A DNA stretch of 64,000 nt from Candidatus Thalassolituus haligoni (GTDB lineage: Bacteria > Pseudomonadota > Gammaproteobacteria > Pseudomonadales > Oceanobacteraceae), in contig NZ_CP139482.1 of the NCBI RefSeq assembly GCF_041222825.1, positions 2,511,001 to 2,575,000 of the forward strand. Direction: 5' to 3'. Shown here in pieces: positions 11,336 to 19,737 of this stretch. Position numbers and translations under genes: made by a program. The first letter of the stretch is position 1. Each line of letters begins with the position of its first letter. The notes below the pieces were generated by a model. That model saw only the letters and a list, made by a program, of their open reading frames with translations, ran no database searches and was not told the DNA's origin.

Positions 11336-12265
11336 TCAACCCCACAAATCGGCGGTCTGGTTGATGCCTTGCTCCCCCGGCCAGGTTACCGCTTGATGCC
11401 AGTAGTCTGCCATCAGGCGTCGGTGTACCTGCGGCACATCGTGGTTGCCGACTGTGTGCCAGAAAATATAGGGAGACTTTCCCTGCTGCTGCCATTGGGT
11501 CAACTTCTGCTGCCACTGCTGAAAATAGCGCAGATTGTCTTCATAACGAGGATGACCTATAAATCGCACGACCGGACAATCACCGGTAGCAATCGGATGT
11601 ACTGGCATGGCAGGCTTTTTAGACTGGGCGTCCAGTAACGCAGCGGCAGTGCCCTGATCAGCCATCAGCCCACGGGTATCAAACACCACCCGGTCAACCC
11701 GCCGATCCGACAGTGCTCGCAACAAACGTGGTTCATGATCCGTTTTATCGAAAAACGACCGGTGGCGACATTCAACGGCAACACGGAGTGGTAATCCAGC
11801 GCTGAAGCTGCCGCCCAGCAAGAGATCCAGAGCCTCCAGCAACTGCCCGGTTCGGGAGGCATCAAACTGCCCCGGAAGCTGCAACATCAGCACACCCAGT
11901 TTATCTGGCGCATGTGCCAGTATTACATCAATAAAAGCCGCCAGATCGCGACCTGGCAGCCCTTGCAATGCCGCCACCAGGTCTGGTGTATGGCTGATTG
12001 TACGGGGGAGTTTGAAGCAAAAACGAAATGTATCCGTGGTTAAATCCAGCCACTGCCTGAGACGTACCGACTCCGGCAAACCGTAAAATGTCGTATTACC
12101 CTCCACTGACTGGAAGACCTGGCTGTATTCCGCCAATGCCGTGGTACTGGATTGATCGGTCGAGAGCAATTGCCCTTTCCATTGTGGTAAAAACCACATG
12201 GGCAATCCCATCCGCAATACGCCAGGTTCATCTACTGAATGTGCTTTTTGGGCTGCATTTGTCAT
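11336..12265 (-). CDS. DUF72 (YecE-like) protein
   Basis: About 309 residues. The start is ATG at MTNAAQKAHSV, preceded by AGGTG six bases upstream; the longer frame to 12370 has no support. DUF72 proteins adopt a TIM-barrel-like fold and have no settled activity. Family features seen are GLPMWFLPQWKG near the start, VEGNTTFYGLPE, FCFKLPRTISH and VAVECRHRSFF. It is divergent from the DAHP synthase gene over about 120 bp. Confidence 0.85.
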   Translation of the reverse strand: MTNAAQKAHSVDEPGVLRMGLPMWFLPQWKGQLLSTDQSSTTALAEYSQVFQSVEGNTTFYGLPESVRLRQWLDLTTDTFRFCFKLPRTISHTPDLVAALQGLPGRDLAAFIDVILAHAPDKLGVLMLQLPGQFDASRTGQLLEALDLLLGGSFSAGLPLRVAVECRHRSFFDKTDHEPRLLRALSDRRVDRVVFDTRGLMADQGTAAALLDAQSKKPAMPVHPIATGDCPVVRFIGHPRYEDNLRYFQQWQQKLTQWQQQGKSPYIFWHTVGNHDVPQVHRRLMADYWHQAVTWPGEQGINQTADLWG

Positions 12266-12387
12266 AATCACCTGGATTATAACAGGGCCACCGCCAAAAA
12301 TGCCTCCGGCCCCATCGCAGCTAGCCATCTTTTTCAGTAAAGCGATCTGCTCCAAATAAACAAGATTCAACCATCACCAGGATTTTT

Positions 12388-13467
12388 ATGACAGATACTC
12401 GCGTCGAAGACTTGAACATAGAGTCGATTACCACCCTGATCACACCAGATCAGTTAAAACAGGAAATGCCCATTTCCGAAGCTGCCGTCAGCTGCGTACA
12501 GGAAGGCCGCCAGGTAATCCGTGACATTCTGGATCGCAAGGACAACCGTATTTTTGTTGTTATCGGCCCTTGCTCTATCCACGATATTGACGCCGCCAAA
12601 GACTATGCCGCCCGATTGAAAGCGCTGGCTGAAAAAGTCAGCGACAGCCTGTATCTGGTGATGCGTGTCTACTTTGAAAAGCCACGCACCACCGTCGGCT
12701 GGAAGGGTCTTATCAATGACCCCTATATGAACGACAGCTTCAAGATTGAAGAAGGTCTGCATATTGCCCGCCGCCTGCTGCAGGACTTGTCCGAAATGGG
12801 CCTGCCGTTGTCGACCGAAGCGCTTGACCCGATTTCACCGCAATATTTGCAAGACCTGATTACCTGGTCTGCCATTGGTGCGCGTACCACCGAATCCCAG
12901 ACTCACCGTGAAATGGCGTCAGGGTTATCCTCGTCCGTCGGTTTCAAAAACGGTACCGATGGCAGCCTCTCGGTCGCCACCAATGCACTGATGTCGGTCG
13001 CCAACCCGCACCGCTTCCTCGGTATCAACCAGCAAGGTTCGGTCGCGATTGTCACCACCCAGGGCAATCCCTATGGCCATATCGTCTTACGCGGTGGCGG
13101 TGGCAAGCCAAACTACGACTCGGTCAACGTATCTCTGGCAGAACAGGCACTGGCCAAAGCCGGACTGGCCCAGAACATCATGATTGACTGCTCCCACGAG
13201 AACTCCAGCAAGGATCCGGCATTACAGCCACTGGTGATGGAAAACGTCACCAACCAGATACTGGAAGGCAACCAGTCCATTATTGGCCTGATGGTAGAGT
13301 CCAACATCAAGCACGGTCGCCAGAATATTCCTGCCAATCTGGATGAGCTGGAATATGGCCAATCAGTCACTGACGGCTGTATCAGCTGGGACGAAACCGA
13401 GACTGCCATACTGACCATGCATGAGAAGCTGAAAAACGTGTTACCCAAACGCAGACAGGCTAAATAA
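12388..13467 (+). CDS. 3-deoxy-7-phosphoheptulonate (DAHP) synthase, class I
   Basis: Condenses phosphoenolpyruvate with erythrose 4-phosphate, the first step of aromatic amino acid biosynthesis. It has 359 residues, as in the AroF/AroG/AroH group. Active-site segments are VIGPCSIHD, RVYFEKPRTTVGWKGLIND, GARTTESQTHREMASGLS, IDCSHENSSKD and GLMVESN. The N-terminal extension of about 45 residues is the usual allosteric element. Which amino acid feeds back cannot be read safely from sequence alone. A strong terminator follows. Confidence 0.95.
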   Translation: MTDTRVEDLNIESITTLITPDQLKQEMPISEAAVSCVQEGRQVIRDILDRKDNRIFVVIGPCSIHDIDAAKDYAARLKALAEKVSDSLYLVMRVYFEKPRTTVGWKGLINDPYMNDSFKIEEGLHIARRLLQDLSEMGLPLSTEALDPISPQYLQDLITWSAIGARTTESQTHREMASGLSSSVGFKNGTDGSLSVATNALMSVANPHRFLGINQQGSVAIVTTQGNPYGHIVLRGGGGKPNYDSVNVSLAEQALAKAGLAQNIMIDCSHENSSKDPALQPLVMENVTNQILEGNQSIIGLMVESNIKHGRQNIPANLDELEYGQSVTDGCISWDETETAILTMHEKLKNVLPKRRQAK

Positions 13468-13502
13468 GCGCCCTGTAATCACCCCCTGTTTGACGTAAAA
13501 CC

Positions 13503-13538
13503 AAAAAAGCCCCGGAGTACCACTCCGGGGCTTTTTTA
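13503..13538. terminator. Bidirectional rho-independent terminator
   Basis: A hairpin with perfect 10-bp arms (GCCCCGGAGT / ACTCCGGGGC), flanked by A-run on the left and T-run on the right, so it can end transcription from both the DAHP synthase and the convergent mlaA gene. Confidence 0.95.
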
Positions 13539-13595
13539 TATCATCTGGGCCACCACAATCCGATCACCACAATCCGATCACCAGATCAGCGTGGA

Positions 13596-14393
13596 TCACA
13601 TCGAATAAGTATCACCGGTCGGAGCTGCAGGTTGCTCTTGCTTGTCCCAATCCTCATCCCAGTCGTCATCCCACTCTTCGTCATCAAAGTCGTCGAAATC
13701 ATCACCAAAACTGTCGGCGGTAACACCATCGTTCACCAGATATTCACGTCGTTGCAAATAGAAACTGCGTAAAAAAATGTACTTGTCACCAGTAATCAGG
13801 CTTTCAGACGAAATCAGATCGGCACGCAGGTCAACCAGTTGCAGGGCAATCAATGAATAGTCATCGGTCGTCGTCGCACCGACTTCAGAACTGCCCAGGC
13901 TAGTGCTCCAGGTCAGCGCCAGACCACCCGTGTCGCGCAAGTTGCTTGGCCCCAGAAAAGGCAACACCAGATACGGACCGGTCCCCACGCCCCAATAGCC
14001 TAACGTCTGGCCAAAGTCTTCATTGTGCTTTTTGAGGCCAATATGCGTCGCCACATCAAAAAAGCCAAAAAAGCCGACGGTAGTGTTAATCAGAAAACGG
14101 CCAGAATCCGATGCCGCCTGACCAAACTTGAGCTGGCCAATATCGTTTACAACCACCAATACATCACCAATGTTGGAGAAAAACTGGCTCACCGAGTCGT
14201 CAACATCTTGCGGTGTCACGTACTGATACGCTTGTGCCGTCGGTTTCAGCACATATTTGTCCATCACTTCGTTAAACGCAAAAACCCGACGGTTAAAGCC
14301 TTCCCACGGATCCGGATTATTATTATCGGCACTTGCAGCTTGACCCATACTGGTCGCTGTCAGCAACAGCGTCGCAAGAAGAAGTCGCATCAT
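13596..14393 (-). CDS. mlaA: MlaA (VacJ)-family protein without lipobox
   Basis: Component of the Mla pathway that returns mislocalised phospholipids from the outer membrane. It has 265 residues. The signal LLLATLLLTATSMGQAASA is followed by DPWEGFNRRVFAFNEVMDKY, the MlaA hallmark, and later SDSGRFLINTTVGFFGFFDVA and DFGQTLGYWGVGTGPYLVLP. Unlike classical MlaA there is no cysteine lipobox, so processing by signal peptidase I is predicted. The tail (about residues 225-255) is extremely rich in Asp, Glu and Trp. No other mla gene is nearby. Confidence 0.88.
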   Translation of the reverse strand: MMRLLLATLLLTATSMGQAASADNNNPDPWEGFNRRVFAFNEVMDKYVLKPTAQAYQYVTPQDVDDSVSQFFSNIGDVLVVVNDIGQLKFGQAASDSGRFLINTTVGFFGFFDVATHIGLKKHNEDFGQTLGYWGVGTGPYLVLPFLGPSNLRDTGGLALTWSTSLGSSEVGATTTDDYSLIALQLVDLRADLISSESLITGDKYIFLRSFYLQRREYLVNDGVTADSFGDDFDDFDDEEWDDDWDEDWDKQEQPAAPTGDTYSM

Positions 14394-14496
14394 GATCCCC
14401 TCAGTCCATTTGGGCGGTATTAAAGCAGCTTGGTGGCAGGGAAAAAAGCAGCACTTCAGTACCGGCCTGTTCCACCAATGGCGATGGCCATAACGA

Positions 14497-15309
14497 TCAG
14501 GCTTGGGAGCCCACCAAAACCCCCTGTTGGTGCCACTGGCGAAGCATGTGCAAACCGCCTTCCAGAGCCACTGGCGAGTCTGCCAGTCCCTGAGTATCCA
14601 GCAGGGCCTTCACCATCTGCCTGCCCGTCAGTTGATCAGGATTATGTACCAGCAGCGCCAGCAAACCCAGTGTCAACGGATTGGTTTCAACAAAGCGTAC
14701 CTGTTCTTGCGCATCCCGATACACAATCAAGGCCGTTGTTTGCGGTGATGGACTCGGAGAACCTGCGGCGATCCGGTGTACCGGGTATTGATAGACAAAC
14801 CCCTGACAAGCGGCTGCCGCAACCGGTATATGCTCAACCACATCCCCATCCAAGTCACAGGGAGGTGCTGCCACCGTGGCAATATCCACCGCCAGCTCCA
14901 GCCATTCGTAATGAGCCAACTCATAAAACCACACCGGATCACTTGTCTGCGGTTGGAAATCCTGTTCCAGAAAGTGCAAAAACTCTTCACTAATTTTGGC
15001 GAAATAAGGCGTTGTACAACGATGGTCGCGAAAAAAATCGCGGCTGATTTGTTCCCAACGCTGAGCTCCCAGCCAAGCAGCACACACCGGAAACGTAGCA
15101 TCCAGAAACCCTTTGATATTGTTGAAAAACAACTCCCGGTAAACCGCCAGCCGAACCTCGGATAAATGCTCTGGAGCAGGCTGCTGCCCCTGACTGCGCA
15201 AATGATTGGCAAATTGGCGCTGTATCGATTCAAAATCTGCCACATCGGTATCCACATCGGTATCCACATCGGTATCCACATCGGTATCCACATCGGTATC
15301 CATGATCAT
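14497..15309 (-). CDS. hvfC: HvfC/BufC-type partner protein (DUF2063)
   Basis: About 270 residues, annotated in databases as putative DNA-binding (DUF2063) but acting as partner of the MNIO enzyme in precursor modification. The segment FQRQFANHLRSQ-like start, LAVYRELFFNNIKGFLDATFPVCAAWLG and FFRDHRCTTPYFAKISEEFLHFL are family-typical. The ATG overlaps the stop of the upstream enzyme gene as ATGA. The first 20 or so residues are DTDV repeats encoded by a 12-bp tandem repeat, absent from the expected domain; a later start would remove it. It is the last gene of the three-gene operon. Confidence 0.85.
   Translation of the reverse strand: MIMDTDVDTDVDTDVDTDVDTDVADFESIQRQFANHLRSQGQQPAPEHLSEVRLAVYRELFFNNIKGFLDATFPVCAAWLGAQRWEQISRDFFRDHRCTTPYFAKISEEFLHFLEQDFQPQTSDPVWFYELAHYEWLELAVDIATVAAPPCDLDGDVVEHIPVAAAACQGFVYQYPVHRIAAGSPSPSPQTTALIVYRDAQEQVRFVETNPLTLGLLALLVHNPDQLTGRQMVKALLDTQGLADSPVALEGGLHMLRQWHQQGVLVGSQA
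15241..15301. repeat. 12-bp tandem repeat inside the hvfC start
   Basis: Five exact head-to-tail copies of CACATCGGTATC. On the coding strand each copy gives Asp-Thr-Asp-Val, so copy-number change keeps the hvfC frame. It begins immediately after the initiation region of hvfC. Confidence 0.97.
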
Positions 15310-16172
15310 TTCCAGCCATCGGCAGTGATGACTGGCTGATCACGCCAAAACGCCTGCCGTGAACGCACCATCGCGACTTCATCCAGCAGTTCGTGTAATG
15401 GCGGGAAATTAAAATCGCGTTCCAGCAGCGTCGGAATCACCCCATGGGTCTGATAAGTGGCATCGAGTAAGCCCCAGACCTCTTTCTTGACGGCCATACC
15501 ATGGGTGTCAACCAGCAAATCGTCCGCCTCGGCAAAATGACCGGCGATATGCAGATAACGAATACGCTCCGTTGGCATTGCACGAATATAAGCCAGTGCA
15601 TCACCGCCATGATTAACACAGTTGACGTAGATATTGTTTACGTCCAGCAACAGGTCACAATCGGCCTTTTCCAGCACCTGATTAACAAATTCCGGCTCAG
15701 ACATTACCTTGCCCGGTTCCAGATAACTGGAGACATTTTCGATAATCAGTCGCTGACCGAGAATATCTTGCACCCGCATAATCCGCTCCGCGACATAATC
15801 GGCCGCCGCAGGCGTAAACGGGATGGGCATCAGGTCGTACAAATGGCCGTCATCGCTGCAATAGCTCAGGTGCTCACTGTAGGCCTTGATATTGTATTGA
15901 CGCAGAAACTGACCCACCTGCCGCACCAACGCTTCGTCCAGCGGTGCCGGGCTGCCGATTGACAGCGACAGTCCATGACATAAAAAATCGTAACGTTCCG
16001 TCAGCTCACGGAACTGGCGGCCGTAACGGCCACCAATCCCGATCCAGTTTTCCGGGGCAACTTCCATAAAATCAATCGCCGCATCCGGGCTGGCCAGCAG
16101 TTCTGGCAGCAGGCCCCGTCGCAAACCAAGACCGGCACCGGATACGGGAAATGGAAGAGTATGATCAGGCAT
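15306..16172 (-). CDS. hvfB: MNIO-family peptide-modifying enzyme (DUF692, HvfB/BufB)
   Basis: About 288 residues from ATG (MPDHTLPFPVSGAGLGLRRG). DUF692 proteins are TIM-barrel, multinuclear non-haem iron enzymes that oxidise cysteines of a precursor peptide. Family features are DFMEVAPENWIG, HGLSLSIGSPAPLD, YSEHLSYC, LIIENVSSYL, LLLDVNNIYVNCVNHG, YLHIAGH and LLERDFNFPPL. The His, Glu and Asp residues in these blocks are the expected metal ligands. It lies 40 bp downstream of the precursor gene and overlaps hvfC, so the three genes form one operon. Confidence 0.92.
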   Translation of the reverse strand: MPDHTLPFPVSGAGLGLRRGLLPELLASPDAAIDFMEVAPENWIGIGGRYGRQFRELTERYDFLCHGLSLSIGSPAPLDEALVRQVGQFLRQYNIKAYSEHLSYCSDDGHLYDLMPIPFTPAAADYVAERIMRVQDILGQRLIIENVSSYLEPGKVMSEPEFVNQVLEKADCDLLLDVNNIYVNCVNHGGDALAYIRAMPTERIRYLHIAGHFAEADDLLVDTHGMAVKKEVWGLLDATYQTHGVIPTLLERDFNFPPLHELLDEVAMVRSRQAFWRDQPVITADGWK

Positions 16173-16212
16173 AGCATCAGCGCCCCAGCAACAATGGCCG
16201 GTGTCGTAATGA

Positions 16213-16662
16213 CTATTTATTCGCGCCACACTTGGCTTCACCACACTTACCTTCGGTGGCTGATTTCATATCTGAATGCATGTCGTCGGCCATGGCGGCT
16301 TTTTTGTTGTCACCACATTTGCCTTCACCGCACTTACCTTCGGTGGCTGATTTCATATCCGAGTGCATATCGTCGGCCATGGCGGCTTTTTTGTTGTCGC
16401 CACATTTGCCTTCACCGCACTTGCCTTCGGTCGCTGATTTCATATCCGAATGCATGTCGTCGGCCATGGCGGCTTTTTTGTTATCGCCACATTTGCCTTC
16501 GCCACACTTACCTTCTGCATCTTTGCCGGCCAACTGGTAACCTGCTGCCAGCTCGGTTGAAACAAACGGGTTGTCAACGGCCGCCGCAATGGGCGCTTGC
16601 GCCATCGTTGCCAGAAAAGTCGCACCTAAAACAGCAGACATGGATTTGATAGACGTTTTCAT
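16213..16662 (-). CDS. hvfA: Bufferin/HvfA-type secreted metal-binding peptide precursor
   Basis: A 149-residue precursor with a Sec signal peptide (residues 1 to about 28, ending PIAAA) and a leader segment ELAAGYQLAGKDA. The core has three perfect or near-perfect 29-residue repeats (about residues 50-136), each EGKCGEGKCG then a His/Met/Asp-rich spacer with MADDMHSDMKS, and a final EGKCGEAKCG. This gives eight cysteines, all in EGKCG-type motifs. In this family such cysteines are converted by the DUF692 partner to copper-binding groups, giving a periplasmic copper buffer. Modification and metal here are inferred. Confidence 0.9.
   Translation of the reverse strand: MKTSIKSMSAVLGATFLATMAQAPIAAAVDNPFVSTELAAGYQLAGKDAEGKCGEGKCGDNKKAAMADDMHSDMKSATEGKCGEGKCGDNKKAAMADDMHSDMKSATEGKCGEGKCGDNKKAAMADDMHSDMKSATEGKCGEAKCGANK
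16255..16515. repeat. 87-bp tandem repeat in hvfA
   Basis: Three consecutive 87-bp units with a few substitutions encode the 29-residue EGKCG repeats of the precursor. The unit length is a multiple of three, so gain or loss keeps frame and changes the number of cysteine motifs by two. Confidence 0.95.
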
Positions 16663-17015
16663 GCGTAAGTACCTTTTTATGTATGGTTGACGTGAATCGT
16701 CTGAACCCGGTCAGGATTCATTCAGTGGCCAATGATTGGCCTACTGATGACTCTGTCGTCGGTCTGCAAGGTTTCTTACAGCGTGGGATAATATTTTTTA
16801 AAAAACACGCGACATGCGGTGTTGTCGGACTTGAAAAGGACTCGTCATTCTCTGGTCAAACGCCTTGCCTGACGGATTTTTCGTAACCGCTCCATTAATC
16901 CCATCTAAAACCCGCTCCGCCACCTGCGTATCTTGATTCTGCTTTAGGATCCATCTATTTAATCAGTTCTTGATACACTTCCACACACGACTTCGGATAA
17001 CAACGGTCACACGGT
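16663..17015. other. Intergenic region between hvfA and the IS5-type transposase
   Basis: 353 bp that must contain the hvfABC promoter and the left end of the insertion sequence. I could not find a convincing terminal inverted repeat or a clear metal-regulator site by eye. A 67-codon frame here (16683-16886) has no recognisable content. Confidence 0.4.
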
Positions 17016-18062
17016 ATGCAGCCAGGATTCTTCGACTTTGATGACCTGAACGACAAACTGGATCAGCACAACGACCCACTCACCAAAATCAATAAACTCG
17101 TCGACTGGGCTACCTTCCGGCCTGCGCTCAGCAAGATTCGCATGCCACGCTCATCCAACAAGGGCCGTCCTCGTTCAGACACCCTGCTCATGTTCAAAAT
17201 GATTTTCCTGCGCCACTACTACAACCTGTCGCTCAAGCAGGTCGAGTATCAGGTGCTGGATCGCCTGTCGTTTCGGCGTTTTCTGGGCTTGTCGCTGGAA
17301 GATCCGGTACCCGATGCCAATACCGTCTGGAAATATGAAGAGTTACTCGTCCAGAAAAACCTCACCGATGAACTGTTTTACAGCTTGCTTTCGCAAATCG
17401 AAGCCCACGGTTATCGGCCTCAAGGCGGTCAAATTGTCGATGCCACCCTGGTTGAAGCACCCAAGCGAAAAACCGAAGAGCAGCAGGAAAAAGCCCGCAA
17501 AGCACAAGAAAAGTCAGACGGAGATGACGATGACCCGACACCGCCTGCCTCTTCAGAACGCACTCCGGCCCAGCAGCGCCAGGCCAGTCGTGATGCAGCC
17601 TGGACGAAGAAACATGGCAAGAGCTACTTCGGCTATAAAAATCACACCAGCGTCGATAAACAGCACAAACTCATTCGCAGCTACGAAGCGACTGCGGCCA
17701 ATAAACACGATGGGCACCAGCTCGAAGCCCTGATCGATGGCGACAACAGCAGCGCGGATGTCTGGGCAGATAGCGCTTATCGAAGCGCAGAAAATGAAAG
17801 CATGTTGAAAGACCGGGGCTACCGCTCCCACATCCACCGCAAGAAACCCCGAGGTAAAGACATGCCTGAACGTAGCAAGCTGGCGAATCAAAAACGCTCT
17901 CAGGTTCGGGCACGTGTCGAACATGTTTATGCGGACATGAAACGCGACGGCAAAAAGTTCATGCTGCGCTGCATCGGCCAGGCCAGAGCGGAACTGAGAA
18001 TCGGCTTGATGAACATGGTGTACAACGCTCGTCGCTGGAGCTTTTTATCCCGTGTGGGATAG
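17016..18062 (+). CDS. IS5-family transposase
   Basis: A 348-residue DDE transposase. The N-terminal InsH-type domain contains RPALSKIRMPRSSNKGRPRSD and FLRHYYNLSLKQVEYQVLDR. Catalytic blocks are IVDATLVEAPKRKTEEQQ (first Asp), DVWADSAYRSAEN (second Asp) and RVEHVYADMKRDGKKFMLR (Glu). A charged, low-complexity insert with DGDDDDPTPP lies between the first two. It appears full length. Terminal repeats were not found, so element ends are not given. Confidence 0.9.
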   Translation: MQPGFFDFDDLNDKLDQHNDPLTKINKLVDWATFRPALSKIRMPRSSNKGRPRSDTLLMFKMIFLRHYYNLSLKQVEYQVLDRLSFRRFLGLSLEDPVPDANTVWKYEELLVQKNLTDELFYSLLSQIEAHGYRPQGGQIVDATLVEAPKRKTEEQQEKARKAQEKSDGDDDDPTPPASSERTPAQQRQASRDAAWTKKHGKSYFGYKNHTSVDKQHKLIRSYEATAANKHDGHQLEALIDGDNSSADVWADSAYRSAENESMLKDRGYRSHIHRKKPRGKDMPERSKLANQKRSQVRARVEHVYADMKRDGKKFMLRCIGQARAELRIGLMNMVYNARRWSFLSRVG

Positions 18063-18210
18063 GTGCGTCTGAATGACGCAATTTGGGCTGGAAATAGTCC
18101 AAATCTCTACTGAGTTGACCGGAAATGGGCCGGATAGAGCAGCACTAGGATATTCCGAAGTCATTGATGTGAATGATTTGCGGCAACGGTGGCTTTACGC
18201 GACTAAATAG

Positions 18211-18456
18211 ATCTCCCCTATAGACGGGTGCAGCGTGTATTTGCGTGAAGTAGCCAAGGAAGCGTTAAGCCTGAATCCCGCAGCGGTAATCTTTACCTAT
18301 AATCATCCGTCCGGTATCAGTGAACCGAGCCAAGCAGATATTCGCATTACAGAACGACTAAAGGAAGCCCTCACCTTGTTTGATGTGCGGGTACTGGATC
18401 ATCTGATTGTATCCGTAGAAGACTGTGTGAGCTTTGCAGAGAGAGGAATGCTATAG
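18211..18456 (+). pseudogene. radC 3' fragment (JAB/MPN domain)
   Basis: Only the C-terminal part of a RadC-family (DUF2466) protein remains: [24 protein letters not shown] continuing to [21 protein letters not shown], which holds part of the JAMM metal motif (H-P-S-G, then S-x-x-D). The homology begins near 18220 just after an in-frame TAG; the N-terminal half is missing. RadC genes of this kind are common cargo of islands and plasmids, so this is probably debris left by the transposon activity beside it. Confidence 0.8.
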
Positions 18457-18567
18457 GCTTGATGAAGGCAGGATTTTCATGCCTTTTTCGGGCGCAAGGA
18501 TGTCAGCTAAGCAGCTTCTTCAATTTTTGGCCAACTCTTACTTGAGTTGGCCGAGAAGACCAAAAAA

Positions 18568-18855
18568 TTAAGATAATTCGATGCGTAACGTCTTGCCTAC
18601 AGCACGAGCTGCATTATCAAGTGTATGCAGCGTAACGGAGGTGTTGGCAGGATCAAGCAGACGATCTAAAGCAGAACGGCTGGTATCCATCAACTCTGCC
18701 ATTTTGGTTTTAGAGATATGCTCAACTTCCATTTTCTGGGTGATCTCCCATGCAATCACCCGCTTGATCGCCACGGTGCTTACCCCTGCGAGTTCGCCCG
18801 TTTCTTCAAGCAGATCATCAAGGGATGACCCGATAAATTGATTTTGTTTAGCCAT
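18568..18855 (-). CDS. XRE-type antitoxin (HigA-like)
   Basis: A 95-residue protein with a helix-turn-helix (about residues 45-70: HISKTKMAELMDTSRSALDRLLD) followed by TLHTLDNAARAVGKTLRIEL, typical of antitoxins paired with Gp49-like toxins. Its ATG overlaps the end of the toxin gene by 8 bp, so the order is toxin then antitoxin, as in higBA. It should neutralise the toxin and bind the operator upstream of the pair. Confidence 0.85.
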   Translation of the reverse strand: MAKQNQFIGSSLDDLLEETGELAGVSTVAIKRVIAWEITQKMEVEHISKTKMAELMDTSRSALDRLLDPANTSVTLHTLDNAARAVGKTLRIELS

Positions 18856-19204
18856 GATCTACCTCTCTTTTACGTTTCTTTGCCAGTTCAAGATCTGGCT
18901 TAGGTGTCTTTTGCGATTTCTTAATGAATCCATGCAGCAACACCATCTTTCCACCATGAAAGCAGAACAATACCCGTGAAATACGTCCGTCATCAAGATT
19001 CGTCCTGACCTCATATAGCCCGTCTTTCATTGGACGGCATACGGGCATCCCAATCGGCCAGCCAAATTCGACTGTCTGAATATCAGCACCGATTGCCTTC
19101 CGGTCATCCTTAGATAGCCCCAATAACCAGTCCCGCACTGGCTCATTGCCACTCTCAGACCGGTAGAAGACAGCAGGTACTTTCTTTCTGCTGCCGCCAG
19201 TCAT
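18848..19204 (-). CDS. RelE/HigB-like toxin (phage Gp49-like, DUF891)
   Basis: 118 residues from ATG at MTGGSRKKVPAVFYRSE; a TTG five codons earlier would lie inside the operator palindrome. Visible are PVRDWLLGLSKDDRKAIGADI, the central GMPVCRPMKDGLYEVRTNLDDGRISRVLF block and a C-terminal FIKKSQKTPKPDLELA motif, the usual order in this toxin family. Members cleave mRNA on the ribosome. It is translationally coupled to the antitoxin. Confidence 0.87.
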   Translation of the reverse strand: MTGGSRKKVPAVFYRSESGNEPVRDWLLGLSKDDRKAIGADIQTVEFGWPIGMPVCRPMKDGLYEVRTNLDDGRISRVLFCFHGGKMVLLHGFIKKSQKTPKPDLELAKKRKREVDHG

Positions 19205-19212
19205 ACATAAAC

Positions 19213-19228
19213 GTACCAAAAATGGTAC
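19213..19228. promoter_or_regulatory. Palindromic operator of the toxin-antitoxin pair
   Basis: GTACCA-AAAA-TGGTAC, a 6-bp inverted repeat, lies 8 bp upstream of the toxin start. That is where a HigA-type antitoxin would bind to repress its own operon. Binding is inferred from position and symmetry. Confidence 0.6.
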
Positions 19229-19327
19229 ATTCTGCCAAGATCATTCTTGTGTCGGGTCATTCCACCCAGTCCTTACCTTGGTACACAGTTAGACGCTTTA
19301 TAGTTGTGGATACCCCAATTTCCCCCT

Positions 19328-19595
19328 CCCTGTATGTCAACCTAAGCCTGAGCCAGTGGATTTTAAGATAACATCTAAATCAGGGCGCTCAGGAGAATGA
19401 CCATGCCAAAACCTGCTACCACTGCTAATCCCAAAGTTGAACCCAGTCCCGCACTGGAAAAGCGGGTGCGCAGAGCCTTCAGTACCGAATACAAGTTATC
19501 CATCATCCAGCAAGCCGAGGCCTGCCAGCATGGTGAGTTAGGGGAACTACTGCGCCGTGAAAAATTGTATTCCAATCAACTGTCTCAATGGCGTC
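19328..19595 (+). mobile_element. 268-bp remnant of an IS3-family element (left end and orfA start)
   Basis: Matches the left end of the complete copy at 20063-20330 with two base differences that I can see (near 19400 and 19549). It includes the leader and the first 64 or so codons of orfA, then breaks off at 19595 directly into IS66 tnpC sequence. The right end and orfB are lost. Like the complete copy it is preceded by CCT. Confidence 0.92.
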
Positions 19596-19737
19596 CCAGT
19601 TCGAGCGTCAGCTTGTCGTTCAGTGTATTGCTGTTCACCAGCGCTCGATCTTTAGCCGCCAGCGTGGCCATCAGCTCTGCGGTCAAGACGCGGAGCTGGT
19701 TGGCGGAGAGCTGGTTGAGATCAGGCTGCTGGGTCAT
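19596..19737 (-). pseudogene. IS66 tnpC, N-terminal fragment
   Basis: About 47 codons of the IS66-family transposase TnpC, beginning at ATG with MTQQPDLNQLSANQLRVL and AELMATLAAKDRALVN, the expected N-terminal coiled region. It stops at the junction with the truncated IS3 copy, so the catalytic domain is absent and the element cannot supply transposase. Confidence 0.85.

Noticed and set aside
14430..14993. 187-codon plus-strand frame opposite hvfC
   Set aside because: Pro-rich composition is the antisense shadow of hvfC; no start signal or family match.
15241..15301. Possible CRISPR or iteron array
   Set aside because: The 12-bp units are head-to-tail without spacers and lie in a coding frame.
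16213..16540. Regularly spaced repeats resembling a CRISPR array
   Set aside because: The 87-bp units are contiguous coding repeats with no unique spacers and translate into the EGKCG precursor.
16860..18180. Terminal inverted repeats of the IS5-type element
   Set aside because: No matching pair could be found by eye on either side of the transposase gene, so element ends are not reported.
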